DNA of 64,000 nucleotides. Source: Gnetum montanum. Its lineage: Eukaryota > Streptophyta > Gnetopsida > Gnetales > Gnetaceae. The notes under the pieces are model-generated. The model did not search any database. It had not been told where the DNA came from and saw only the letters and a program-made list of their open reading frames with translations. The position numbers and the translations under genes are program-made. Position 1 is the first letter of the stretch. Each line of letters opens with the position of its first letter. Below, piece after piece: positions 22,430 to 33,107 of the stretch. The stretch spans positions 1,564,985 to 1,628,984 of the forward strand of contig MNCI01004656.1 in the NCBI GenBank assembly GCA_015680685.1, read 5' to 3'.

Positions 22430-23560
22430 TCAATATATTTCAAGATGAAAGAATCATTAAAGACTTGTAGATGATGCTATGGATTTTCATTATAACCTCA
22501 TTCAAAGATTCTAATATTAATCATGTTAACGTGCTTGATGCAAATATTCATTTGATGCTTGGTGGGAATGTACATAACCTTTTTAATGTTAATAATCCTT
22601 ATTGTAGCCAAAAAGAGTTCATCATAGTTATTTAGTTCATCATGGTTTCTATCATGATCATGACCCCTTTTGTGTTGTCTATTATGCCTTCTACCATATT
22701 TGTGCCCATAATCTCTATCTTGGTTATCATGTCTACCTCCATTTTTATTTCTACCATGTTATCTATTATAATTTTTTCAATCATCTCTACTAGGTTGTCT
22801 ATCTTGGCCTCTTCCTCCTTGCCTACACTCATCCTCATTAGAGCTTAACAATACAGTTGATGAAGAGGATGACGAACTAGAAAAGTCATGCTAGCTTGCT
22901 CTACTTTCATGATTCTTTTGATTATCTTTTCATAGTTTGGTAAAACACCTATGGCTAGAAGTCTTCCTTATGTTGGATCCTGTTCTCCCTCTTTCTTAGT
23001 TATTTTCTAAAGTAAATCATAGCCATAAGTTACTTGTCTCTTCTGTATTTAATAGGTGAGGATTCTAACGTTGGAATCTCTTTGAATCATAGTAAGTATC
23101 CTTCTTTTCTAGGTTGTTATGTTAATGGGATGGTGGTTCCCTTTCCCTTAGTGACTTCATAGTGAGCCTCTATGAAATGATATTTTCAAAGTTAAACTTC
23201 TAAGGATTAATAAGTCTAGACATTTCATCAACTACTATGTACTCATTTATAGTATTTTCTAGTCAAAATTTTAGTAATGTAGTAGAAGCATTAATGAATT
23301 TGCTTGATTAGGTGGTAATATAATATCACCTTGTAGGCCCCTCAATCTTATCTATTCTTCTTGGTAGAAAATGAAGGAAAATTCCCTATAGTAGGGATCT
23401 AAATGTTAGTAAATCAACTTTACTTAGTATCATTTATCATCATTATGCCTAGTTATCTTGTTATTAATCCTTGAAGCATAATCGGTAGGTAGAAAATATG
23501 CTCTATAAGAAGCATAAATGTTAGATTAATGTGTTTGTAACTTAATAGAATATGAATATA
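22430..23560 (-). pseudogene. Family B gag fragment, decayed
   Basis: The minus strand shows an acidic Ser/Asp/Glu patch, then a basic Arg/Asp/Gly/His/Asn-rich run (QGGRGQDRQPSRDD, GRHDNQDRDYGHKYGRRHN) between about 22870 and 22640. The same Ser-rich, NSDEDECRYRDR-like, basic layout appears in the gag copies at 54481 (plus) and 60093 (minus), and the text at 22450-22500 parallels 59430-59480. It encodes the N-terminal and spacer part of a gag-like protein, riddled with stops. Confidence 0.55.
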
Positions 23561-23620
23561 TAGGTTTTTAATAGTGATCATTTATGATATTAACTAATCT
23601 AAAATACTAGCACTATTCAA

Positions 23621-24500
23621 GGATAACAATTCCAATGATGAGCAATAAGAGCTTTTAGCTTCCAACCATATGATCTATAAGGATTTTGAGAGTTCATGTC
23701 ATAATTTTTTAGACTAAACTAGCAAGATTTCTATGTAGCTAATCATGTAATTAGAGGTTTCTATCATTCCACTATAATCATAGTGGCTTTTAGTATGAAT
23801 TTTTAAGTATAGTAAAGTCATATTATGATAGTCATTATTAAAAAATATTAAAATATTAGAACTATTCTAACTAATCTAGTATGTACTGAAGTCAACTCTA
23901 GTTTAGCCTAAGATAATGAGTGTTTAATCCCACTTATTGTACATGTCTCTAGAATATACATTCACTATCAAGATTGTTAAATGTTGCACTAGTTGACAAA
24001 CTAAGTGATACTATTACTAGGATTACTAAGTGAACCATGTGTTTATGGTCAAAGTGGTTGCACTCATTTCACTATGTCTATCATGTGTTTGTAAAGTAAA
24101 TTATTATATAAGTTAGCATAAAATTAAATGACAATAAAGGTAAAATTCAAGGAAATATTAAACTAAGTTAGATATTGCAATGAATATTAATTAATATTAA
24201 TCTTCTTACCAATCATATATTGTGTTTAGGTACAATGTCACTCTAATAAGATTCCATGCAATCAACTCAAGTTCATGTTATGGGCACTCATAAATTTTAA
24301 CTAAGACTCAAAAAATGAATAATAATTTGTAAGAACTTCAAAATCTACTATATTCATAGATGTCATTAATATGGTAGGTGACCTATATTTATAGGTATAA
24401 ACTTGAACTACTTCTTGGTAGCTTAAATGTTGTATTATGAGTTGCATTGTGGTAGTTGAGACATTCTAGCCCACCAAAACATTATTTATCATTAGTTTTG
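23621..24500 (-). repeat. Family B LTR with TATA box and degenerate PBS
   Basis: Collinear with the minus-strand LTR at 60223-61020: the shared blocks include ATTCCATGCAATCAACTCAAG against ACTCCATACAACTAACTTAT and GGGCACTCAT. A minus-strand TATAAATA lies at 24393-24386. A decayed PBS-like word adjoins at about 23635-23621. Outer end not defined. Confidence 0.55.
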
Positions 24501-25487
24501 ATAATTTTTTTGGGCCCATTAGGCTATGATCTGTGAATTTATATTTTTACTTTTATTATACATTCTTTTGATAATATAACTTGCATTTTAAGCCTTTTTT
24601 AAAAAAATTATTAAAAAGTTTACGTTAGAAAAAAGAAAGCTAAAAAGTTTCATGAGTGCACATAGGAATATGCTTTTGTCATATCATGTATAGTCCATAA
24701 GAAAATGGAATAATTTGTCTCTAATACTATGATATATTCAAAGTGTGTAATTAATGGAGATGTGAATCCTATAATTTGCTACAATTTCTTATAGGGGAAT
24801 TTTTCTTTGATTAAAAATTGAAACCATTGGATCAACATTGCTAATATAGTGTTCATATAAATTAATATTTCTCCTTATGTTGATGCACATTTTCCTTGGA
24901 AAGGATCAAACCTCAAAGAATAGAAGAACTAAATTTATTTCAATCTAAAAGAGAGAGGCTTGAAGCTATGCTTTTTCCATGGCCAAAGATGATCATTGTA
25001 GTATTTTTTTCTCTTTTATATGTATTCACTCTCTATTTTTAACCCACTTTTAAATGTCAATGACTAATGTAAAAAACTTGCAATTTATAAAGCATTTATA
25101 TTGCCCATCCTCTGAAAGAAAATAACAAAATATAAGTATTAAAAATTCATATTTTGTTTACATTCTAAAATTAATATTGAAGATTTTATTACATATAGAG
25201 ACCAAATATAGTCTATTTAATAAATAGTGCATTCATCTCATAGAAACTAACTATAGATTTAACAAAGTGGCTAAGCACGAATAGATGTAACAAAAATAGA
25301 TCATACAAAGTTTTTGTTTCAATAATATACCTTTTTCATAGATATTGTGTAAAATAATAATTAAAAAAAAACACATGCTTTTCATCCTCAAGAGCTATTT
25401 ACCCATATAACCTACATGTGTAGTTCTCTTTTGAGAGGTTAATCTATCTTCCACTTTTTATCTTGAGTTAATGTGAACTCAAGGTAG
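24501..25487. other. AT-rich stretch with no recognised gene
   Basis: No motif, repeat or coding frame that I could support. It may contain the outer part of the family B LTR. Confidence 0.5.
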
Positions 25488-26556
25488 AGTAGGTTGACTC
25501 TGCAATTAATAACCTTCAATGCACTAAATCCAGATATTATGTAAAGAAAAATTTATTTGTTAGGAAAACAAGAAAAATAGCTATATTTAATTAAATTATT
25601 TGAAGATTAGAATAAGGTTCACATAACCCACAATAATCCAAAAAGCCTATGATACTCAAACAATATTGAAGAGCATGAGACTCTACAATCACACAATGGT
25701 TGTTCTCAATGCAAGACAAAACTAAGAGAAATCTCTTTTGCAACCTAGGACTAAGATCTCAACTCACAAGTGAGATAAAAGAGAATAGAACACATAGATG
25801 AACACACCATAAGCTGATCTTAGAGCTGCAATCACCTATTGCACTCATCCAATGTGCTCACCCAATCTCTCTTACCTAGATCTCCTTGCATACCAACTTT
25901 CCTTCTTTGTCATGGATGAAGGCACACATAATTATAAAGATCAAAAACCCTAGGAAGCTTTCTATTTACCTTTCTATACATTTCCCAAATGGATCTAGAG
26001 TCTTTTGAATGTTTCCCAATCGAAATTCCACATCAAATCTTGTTTTATACCCTATCATAGATGTCTCTTGTTTCATGTAGATGTCTCCTATGAGAGTTCT
26101 ATTCTTAGGATAGATGTCTACTAGTTTTGGGAGATGTCTCTTCTAGACTAAAGATGTCTATACTTTAGGGGAGATGTCTCTGAGAAGACATCTACCTTTC
26201 AGAGGATATTTCTTCTATAAAGCCCTACTCTCAAGAGAGATATCTGTTGCTTTTGATAGACTTCTTCTCTAGACTAGAGATGTCTATACTTTAGGAAAGA
26301 TATCTCTAAGAAGATGTCTATCTTTTTGGGAAGACATATCTTCTTAGATGCCTTCCAACAAGTCCCCATATGAACTCATCAAAATGAGCCAAAACACCTC
26401 CAAAATACCAAAACATCCAAGAAACTTCATCATAAAAATTCAACATAAAAACACACACAAAAACTAGGCACACATGTCTAGGTCTTTACCAAGCATAAAA
26501 CCTACAAACAAAACTTGTAGGTCAAGCACAAGAAAATCAAAAAAGGTGTTCCTACA
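25488..26556 (-). repeat. 3' LTR of the chromovirus
   Basis: It aligns over its whole length (about 1.07 kb) with 43439-44559, with many substitutions. On the minus strand it begins TGTAGGAACACC and is preceded by the purine tract AAAGGGTGGGAGATCTGG (about 26575-26557), the PPT. It holds a TATA-like TTTATAATTATG near 25940 and a repeated ATGTCT array at 26055-26345. Confidence 0.9.
26055..26345 (-). promoter_or_regulatory. ATGTCT / AGACAT array in LTR U3 (3' LTR copy)
   Basis: Eight direct ATGTCT words and several AGACATCT or ATATCT variants, four of them TGTCTC. Collinear with 43985-44295. Confidence 0.7.
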
Positions 26557-26579
26557 CCAGATCTCCCACCCTTTAAAAA

Positions 26580-27364
26580 GTGAGCTCATGTGAACAATGG
26601 AGTGGGGGTAGAAATGATCCCCCACTCAACAAGTTTGGTCTCATGGATCCATACTACATCATCAATAGATTGATCCTCTAAATGGATCAAATATTCATGC
26701 CTCTTGAGTCCTTGATTGCTAGAAGCTTCCGTCTACTTGAGTACAATTTCCTTCTTCTCCATTGAAGGCTTGGACTGATCAATAGCATCCTTCAACTCAT
26801 CAATGCTTTCCAAACTAAACCAAGTCACCAATAGCAAAATTAGGCTTCCATTTGCCCTCATTCCTCTTGAGGACTCTTTCTTCAGCCTTCCTCTTAATAT
26901 TTAATTTTACTTATGCATGGAGATCCCTCATCTCTTGCACAAAATCAACATTAAGTTCACCTTTACCATCAAAGAAATTCAAAGTGTCCACCATCTTTGG
27001 ACAAAATCTGTAGGTCACTTAAAATGACCATTTGCCAATAGCAACATGAAAAGCATTATTATAGGAAACTTTAGCATGACACAACAAGTTTTTTCCACCT
27101 TTTTGGCTATCCATCACATAAACATCTCAATATGTTTACCAAGGATTTATTCACCACCTTCATTTGGACATCAGATTATGAATGATATGCACTAAAAAAT
27201 TCAACTTTGTCCCAAAAATCTTCCAAAAGGGACCTCCAAAAATGACTTGTGAACTTGGAGTCTTTATCACTAACAATATGCAAAGGAATACCATGCAACT
27301 TCATAACATGCTGGAAAAATAAATTTGCAACATGAGAGGTATCACTCATCTTCTTGCATGGAAT
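26580..27364 (-). pseudogene. Integrase C-terminal half with chromodomain-like tail
   Basis: The minus strand from 27364 reads [40 protein letters not shown] (second catalytic Asp region) and [20 protein letters not shown], then degrades. Near 26700 it reads LKRHEYLIHLEDQSIDDVVW followed by IHETKLVEWG, matching the YLIKWKG..DEATWE pattern of retrotransposon chromodomains. The first half of this integrase is at 39665-40060, beyond the insert. Confidence 0.85.
27360..27364. other. Target site duplication GGAAT, left copy
   Basis: GGAAT immediately precedes the inner 5' LTR and is repeated immediately after the inner 3' LTR at 39665-39669. Five bp is the usual duplication length for Ty3/gypsy integration. 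Confidence 0.95.
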
Positions 27365-27565
27365 TGTTGGCACATTTTGGCCATTTCATGGAACAGTTTG
27401 ACTATCTTATCAAAAATTGGAACATATTGGTGTTGGTACATTTTTCCCATTTAATGGAGTAGGCTTTATAATTGAAAGGGGATTTCATTTATCTTTTGTT
27501 CTATATTGATTTAATAGAGAGATGATCTACCCATCCAAACATTTTTACACTGAATTTTTAAAACA

Positions 27566-28150
27566 ATGTATGGTTGGAAATTTAGAAGTAAACATGTAGC
27601 TTTAAGGTTATGGGTTGATGGGTGTTTTGGAAAAGTAAGCAGACTGTTAAACATAGATGGGATAGAGAAGCCTGCAGTTGCACTTGTTATTTGGGGAATG
27701 GGACGTCTCGATAAGAGCACTTTGGTTGCTGCCTCTATTAAGAGCCTAGAGAACAAACTCTCATGAAAATACAAGTTTGACAACACTGTAAAACAAGCAA
27801 AGCATTCCCATATTGCTAAGTTGCAAAAGCAAATTCTTCATTATTTGTTTCCAGGAAAAATAGAAGAATTTTTTTTTAGCAGAAGGCGTGATGCTGAGGA
27901 TGATTATTACATCCCATGTACAGGAAGTTGAGGATGAAGTTCCATACTATTGTGAAAAAAATTTAAAATTTACCAAAGACACCATCTCCATGACCGATTA
28001 TCAAAGCATTTACTAGAAACAAAATTGATGGGCCCTATCACCAAAGAATTCAGAGAAGCATTTGTGGACGAGATGAGCACGTTGAGGGAGGTAGCATACT
28101 TATGCTGCGGGATTCCTTTGCTACTAACTATGGTTTGAGGACAGCTACGT
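27566..28150 (+). pseudogene. NB-ARC (disease-resistance NBS) fragment inside 5' LTR
   Basis: An open frame from 27566 gives LLNIDGIEKPAVALVIWGMG then RLDKSTLVAASIKSLENK. This is an NBS P-loop (usual GMGGIGKTT) in which two glycines are changed (GMGRLDKST). Further on, LQKQILHYLFPGK and CCGIPLLLTMV.GQL (GLPL motif) continue the NB-ARC order, with the kinase-2 region shortened or lost. NB-ARC proteins are intracellular immune receptors using ATP/ADP switching. Here it is only a fragment with stops, in U3, in the same direction as the element. Confidence 0.75.
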
Positions 28151-28204
28151 AAAATAGACACCGCAACACGTATTCAAAAATTAAGAGTGGAAAATGTTAA
28201 TTTC

Positions 28205-28830
28205 AAAGTTGTTGAGTATGAGAAAATGCACCGAAACAGAGGCATCTTTGTCGATAAATTCACGTTTCCTTTCCTAGCCAAGGCCTGCGCCACGCTTTGA
28301 GATTTGCACTAGGGCCAGAAAGTGTATCGTCATGCCAGAAGAGGTCAGCTTGATTCCAATTCGGTTGTCATGAACTCGTTCGTTTTCATGTTCAACAAAT
28401 GCTTCCGCCCAGACCTTGCGAGAAAGGTGTTCAAGAAAATTCCTAACAAAACCCTAGTTTCATGGAACTCTATGGTTGTAGCTTACATTGAAAATGGATA
28501 CTTGGATAAGGCTTTTGAAATTATGAAAAGTAGTGTCTAATGTTGGGGTCTGCCTTGATAGGATCACTATTTTGAAGTTTGCTTAGTGGATGCAATAATC
28601 TGATGATAGGAATGTAGGGTTTGTGCATGACTGGGCTGTAGAACATGGTTAGGATTTGGATGTTGCTGTGGGCAACGCGTGAGAGAACCGGGGATGATTT
28701 CCCAGGGCCAGTCCGTTCATGCCCTGATTTTGAAAAATGGCTTTGATGCAAAAATTGTTATTAGAATAGCTTTGATTAATATGTATTCCAAATGCAGGGA
28801 TATGTATGAAGTTAGGAAATTTCTTCCAGA
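28205..28830 (+). pseudogene. PPR repeat fragment inside 5' LTR, joined to NB-ARC
   Basis: The plus strand reads YEKMHRNRGIFVDKFTFPFL, AKACATL, SNSVVMNSFVFMFNKCFRPD, LARKVFKKIPNKTLVSWNSM and VVAYIENGYLDKAFEIM (open frame 28322-28540), then SVHALILKNGFDAKIVIRIA and LINMYSKCRDMYEVRKFL. These are several P/L/S-type pentatricopeptide repeats with the classic VSWNSM and MYSKC words. PPR proteins bind organelle RNA. Here they are truncated, follow the NB-ARC fragment by about 50 bp, and lack any C-terminal E or DYW domain that I could see. Confidence 0.85.
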
Positions 28831-29521
28831 GAATACTTTGCAATGATGAAGCTGCAAACAACCTTACCAAAAACAACAGCTGTGCCCGACACCAACACAT
28901 TCATCTTCGCCATTGCCAATCCATCAAGTGTAGTCATAGATACATGAAGACATGGCAAGATAGGTGCACAAATGAATTAGCAGAACCAGGAGATGTTTTA
29001 GCTGATGCCGATAAATCAGAGTTACAGTTTATTCAGAAGAAACCGTCATCACTGAAGACAAATACAAAACCCGAACACATGGAATTAAAGTCACAAAATA
29101 ACATTTCAATTTCATATGGTTCGGTGGAAAAATAATAATTTCAGAAATTTATCACATGCAATAATGGTATGAAGTGCTTGTTAAATACCTATCATTAACT
29201 TTATTATTCCAAGTAAATTACTAAGGATTTATACACAATGGGTAATTAAAATCCTAAAATAAAAATAAAATAACAATTATATGAAGCTCTTATAGTATGG
29301 AGATCTTGGATTTATTTTTGTAGGTTGTTGCTTATAAAATATTTGTAATATTTACAAATGCCAACGTTAGCATGATTTTCTCCTAACTTCATGTATAAGT
29401 TATAACTTCATAACTAGATTGGCAAGACATATCTTCTAACTAGTTGGGCAAGTTATAACTTCCTTACTTGGAAGAGGAGTTACCTAAGATATTTTTTAAT
29501 ATCTAACTACCTTTTGAACCC

Positions 29522-29531
29522 TATAAAATGG
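29522..29531 (+). promoter_or_regulatory. TATA box of the nested 5' LTR
   Basis: TATAAAATGG is preceded by TGAACCC and lies 2157 bp into the LTR. The equivalent in the 3' LTR is TATAAAAAGG at 38445. It marks the U3/R border near 29555. Confidence 0.7.
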
Positions 29532-30735
29532 CTTCACGGGTTAAAGGAGACTACTAGCTCTCAATTGGAGACACACTTTGGGTCTTGGGAAGAGCATTGT
29601 AACGAAGAAATTGTGAAAGATTGATTGTAAGATGACTTGCTAAAGGCAACATTTCATCCTCTTTGTCATACTCCTGTGAGTTATGCTTTTTTTATTTTAT
29701 TTAAATTGTTTAGCTAATGGTTTAGATAGTATCATGCTTGGCAAATAATCTTGGGATTGTTAGATTGCTCTTATTATTTCTTGTTGCATAATAGAAAATT
29801 TCTATTAAAATTTTTCCATAGAAGAGCTGGTGTTTAAAAGCCTTAAGAGCATTTTAGTAGTAAAGTTCATTATTGTGCAATGTATAAAAACCACTATTAA
29901 GATTTTTGTAAGAGAGCCTTTGCATGTAGTCAAGCCGTTGAACAATTCAATAGTCAAGAGGGTTCAGAAAATCTTTGGTATTTTGATAGGACCAGAATAG
30001 CTTCTTTTATCTTTAAAGTAAATCTCCATGGTATTTCAATCATAAATTGTCAATTATTTTGAAGGTTATGTTGAATTCAATTGTTGACATCCATTATCTA
30101 GCCAAAATAGTGTCTCGTATATGATAGTTCACACAACAATTTTTTGGGTAGCATAGTAGGATTGTCTTGAAGAAATTTCTTATTGAGCCTTGGAAGTTTG
30201 AACAATTCATAGTTATTGAATTTGGGATAGATTTATTGCGAAGTGTTTACTCATATTATTTTACCTTGTTTAAATATTTGAGATATTTACACAAATATTC
30301 TTTCTTTTTCTCTTCTTTTTATTTCCATTGAATCTCACTCTATTTCTAGTTTTCTTGTGGAACTATCTCTTTCTCTGGGGAAAATTAGAAGTAGATTCGC
30401 AAAGTTGTGCTTAAATGTTTTTGCAAAACTTTATTTGTTACAAGTAGGTATTATAAGGACCGCATAGACTAGGCAATTGAATAGAATAAGAACTCTCAAC
30501 AACTCACAGTACTTTGCAAAGTTGGCTAAATCCCTTTAAGATAAGTCATTTATAGTTTTACTCATAATACAATCTTTTCATTTTTCACAATATCACACAC
30601 ACATACTCACATTAACCATTAAGTCTATTTGGAGGTATCTAGCCCTTGGTGTTGCCAGAAGACCACCAAGCACCTAAATCCTGTTCGAGGATACTCGTTG
30701 GCGATCACGTCCTAAACGGTCACTAACAGTTCTTT

Positions 30736-30751
30736 TGGCACTAGAAGGAGG
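30736..30751 (+). other. Primer binding site of the nested element
   Basis: TGGCACTAGAAGGAGG begins 8 nt after the LTR end. It starts with TGG (complement of tRNA CCA) and resembles the PBS at 14381-14397. The primer tRNA was not identified from sequence alone. Confidence 0.7.
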
Positions 30752-30839
30752 ACTAAAAATTTAGCCTCTAATTTCAAAAGCCTTATAATTTTAGTACATC
30801 AACAATTCTTTGTTACTATAAGGCTTAAGAAATTAAATA

Positions 30840-31560
30840 CTATTTTCAGTTCATGACCAAGAAGATTGATAGTTTGGAAAATTTAACAGTTTCAAAGATA
30901 TTCTTGATTCTAAGACTGATTCTTCATCAGAAGAAGAACAAAAGAAAGTTTTTGAATTGGGAACAAGTAGTGGAGTGAAAACTAGAAGATCAAGAAGATC
31001 ACCCATTATATCTAGTTTATAGATTTATAAGAGAATATCTAGAAAGTCTAAGAGTTCAACTATCCAAAGGAATAGGATGGCAAATCCTTGGCAAAGAGTT
31101 ACACCATTAGGATTTCAAAAATTACAATGATATTCCTAAGGCAGAAGATGAGAATGAAAGTGACCTTATTATGTCCAACTTTCTTGATATTGAATCTGAT
31201 AATGAGTTATGTAGTATTCATTATGCAAGTAAATCTTCTTGCAATGGATCTAGTGATACTTCTTCTCTATCACGTTCTGAAGAAGATATGTCTTCAGATG
31301 AAGAATGTAATAATAATGAGGAAAATGGATCTAGTCTCCGATAAAAAGAAAGATTAACTACTTCTAGACCCCCAAATGTTATTACTAATCTATCTACTAA
31401 GAAAAATTCTTTTAAGCCAAATAGAAGAGATAAGAATAAAGGTAAAGATAATCAACTAGAGAAAAGCACTTCAAATTAGTCTTTTAATAAATGGATAAAG
31501 AAACCAAGCTTTATTGGTGATGGAGAGCATGATTTGATTGAATACCTTAAACATGTTAAG
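30840..31560 (+). pseudogene. Gag-like N-terminal region of the nested element
   Basis: Broken plus-strand frames give an acidic, Ser-rich segment (DIPKAEDENESDLIMSNFLD, SDTSSLSRSEEDMSSDEECN) and a basic Lys/Arg/Asn segment (KKNSFKPNRRDKNKGKD), then IKKPSFIGDGEHDLIEYLKH. The charge pattern suits the linker before protease. No capsid or CCHC zinc knuckle is visible and only 750 bp are available, so a full gag is missing. Confidence 0.5.
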
Positions 31561-31581
31561 GCCAATACTAGCTTTTATTAG

Positions 31582-32079
31582 TTGCTTCAACTAGGAGATC
31601 AACAAAGAAAGGATTTAGAGTTCATTAAAGGTAAAAGGAGAGTTAGAGAATCAGAGTTAAGTTATGTGTCTAATAATGATGAGAAATTAAAGAAATCATA
31701 TGATAAGAAAGCTTCTTCTTTCCTTTTGACAATGAAATTAAAGGATAAATACTTACACAATTGTTTGGTTGATTTTGGAGCTATGTCTACTATAATGCCA
31801 TTGACTATATGTAAGAAACTTGGTTTGATTCCTGAAAAATCAAATAAGAAGATTGTTCAAGTGGATAAAAGTAGAGTGAAGATTATGGATCAATTACCTA
31901 ATGTCCTATTGGAAATTGCTTCTGAACCCCATGTCAGAAGTAGAGTAACTATTCAAGTGGCAGATATACCAGATTCACACAGTCTAATTTCTCAGGATAC
32001 ATATCAACAGATTATTCTCACATGTGGCTACCTTGAAAAGGAAAACCAAATCAAATATACATCTATAGTGGACCTCTGA
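31582..32079 (+). pseudogene. Aspartic protease region of the nested element
   Basis: A 165-codon frame with HNCLVDFGAMSTIMPLTICK followed by KLGLIPEKS, which lines up with the usual LIDSGAS.N.MPL..LK.LGL pattern of plant gypsy protease. The catalytic triplet D-S/T-G reads D-F-G, which should abolish activity. VLLEIASEPHVRSRVTIQVA and ADIPDSHSLI correspond to the flap and the usual D.P.SY.LLLGR tail. It would have processed the polyprotein; the frame is otherwise open, suggesting moderate decay. Confidence 0.7.
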
Positions 32080-32114
32080 TAAATGATAATATTACTTCAA
32101 ATGGAAAAAGTAAA

Positions 32115-33101
32115 ATGGCTGAAAAAGGAGGTGTTGAAAAAAAATTTTGTACACTCCAAGAAAATTATAGTTCTGAAAAAGAACAATCAAAGAATGAGGA
32201 TAAATGGAAGTTATACTTTGATGGTTTATGTAATTCAAAAGCTGAAGGAGTTGGTATAGTTATATTAAGGAATGATTCACCTGAAATTCTCAAAGAAATT
32301 CATCTATCTTTCCCTTGTACTAATAACAAAGTTGAGTATGAAGCTTTATGTATTAGTATAAGAATAGCTCTAGAAAAAAAGATCAGAGTAATCACTATAA
32401 AAGGAGACTCAAGATTAGTTTGTGAACAAGTAAAGGGTAACTGTGTAGTAAAGAGCTCATTCTTAAGACCTTATAAGCAACTTTCTTGTAAGATGTTAGA
32501 TCAGTTTCAACATTATCGAATAGAGCATATAAACATAGGAGAGAATCTTATAGTAGATGATTTGGCAAAAGTAGATTCAACATTGGATATGCAAATAATA
32601 GAAAGTTACAAAGATGTAATGATTGAAGAAGAATATCAACCATCAGTACTAGATAATATAAGACATTTACAAGTATCTGAAGATGATGATCAAGTACTAA
32701 GATTTATGAAAAACAAACAAGAATTTGAGGGTCAAGTGATACCTGAAACATCATCAAAATCCAAAGTTAATATCATTCCAAAAAGGATGATTGACTTGGA
32801 ACATGAGTTCAAGAAAAATTTACTTACTGGAAAGGATATACAAAATCTAGATAGTCAAGCTTTCAAGGTAGTGAATTTTGGATTAGACAGGATGCCAAAG
32901 ATGTTGAATGTTACAAAGGAAAGAGATTCGAGTTTCAAGAAAAACCTATTAACATGTCTAAGAAATAATTTCAACAATTTTGCTTGGTCTTATGATGATC
33001 TTAAAGCTTTTAAACCAGACGTGATGACACATAAAATTCCTTTAATAGAAGGTTGTAAAATAGTCAAGCAAAAGCAAAGGAAATTTAATCCATCATTTTA
33101 A
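32115..33101 (+). pseudogene. RNase H domain plus linker, upstream of RT
   Basis: The 328-codon frame opens with an RNase H: KWKLYFDGLCNSKAEGVGIV (Asp36), FPCTNNKVEYEALCISIRIA (Glu74), VITIKGDSRLVCEQVKGN (Asp98) and IGENLIVDDLAKVDS (Asp148). All four catalytic acids are present. Residues 160-328 are a linker ending LLTCLRNNFNNFAWSYDDLK then HKIPLIEGCKIVKQKQRKF, the standard lead-in to RT. The stop after NPSF separates it from the RT frame by 6 nt, in the same frame. The domain order protease, RNase H, RT, RNase H occurs, to my recollection, in annotated polyproteins of other plants, so it is a lineage trait more than a rearrangement. Confidence 0.8.
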
Positions 33102-33107
33102 CTAGCT

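Larger units (their letters stand above)
27365..30728 (+). repeat. 5' LTR of the nested element
   Basis: It begins TGTTGGCACATTTTGG and ends GGTCACTAACA. The TATA box is at 29522, so U3 is about 2.2 kb and R plus U5 about 1.2 kb. U3 carries the NB-ARC/PPR fragments. Compared with the 3' copy it lacks 15 bp near 27775, where the 3' LTR has two AAGTTT words flanking the missing segment. Confidence 0.95.

Noticed and set aside
22642-22848. Plus-strand frame with a hydrophobic Ile/Ser/Met-rich peptide
   Set aside because: It is the antisense shadow of the basic Arg/Asp/Gly-rich gag segment on the minus strand, which has copies elsewhere in the window.
28322-28540. PPR open frame as part of a live host gene
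   Set aside because: It lies inside an LTR, has an identical-position twin in the other LTR, lacks a start region and C-terminal domains, and has stops on both sides.
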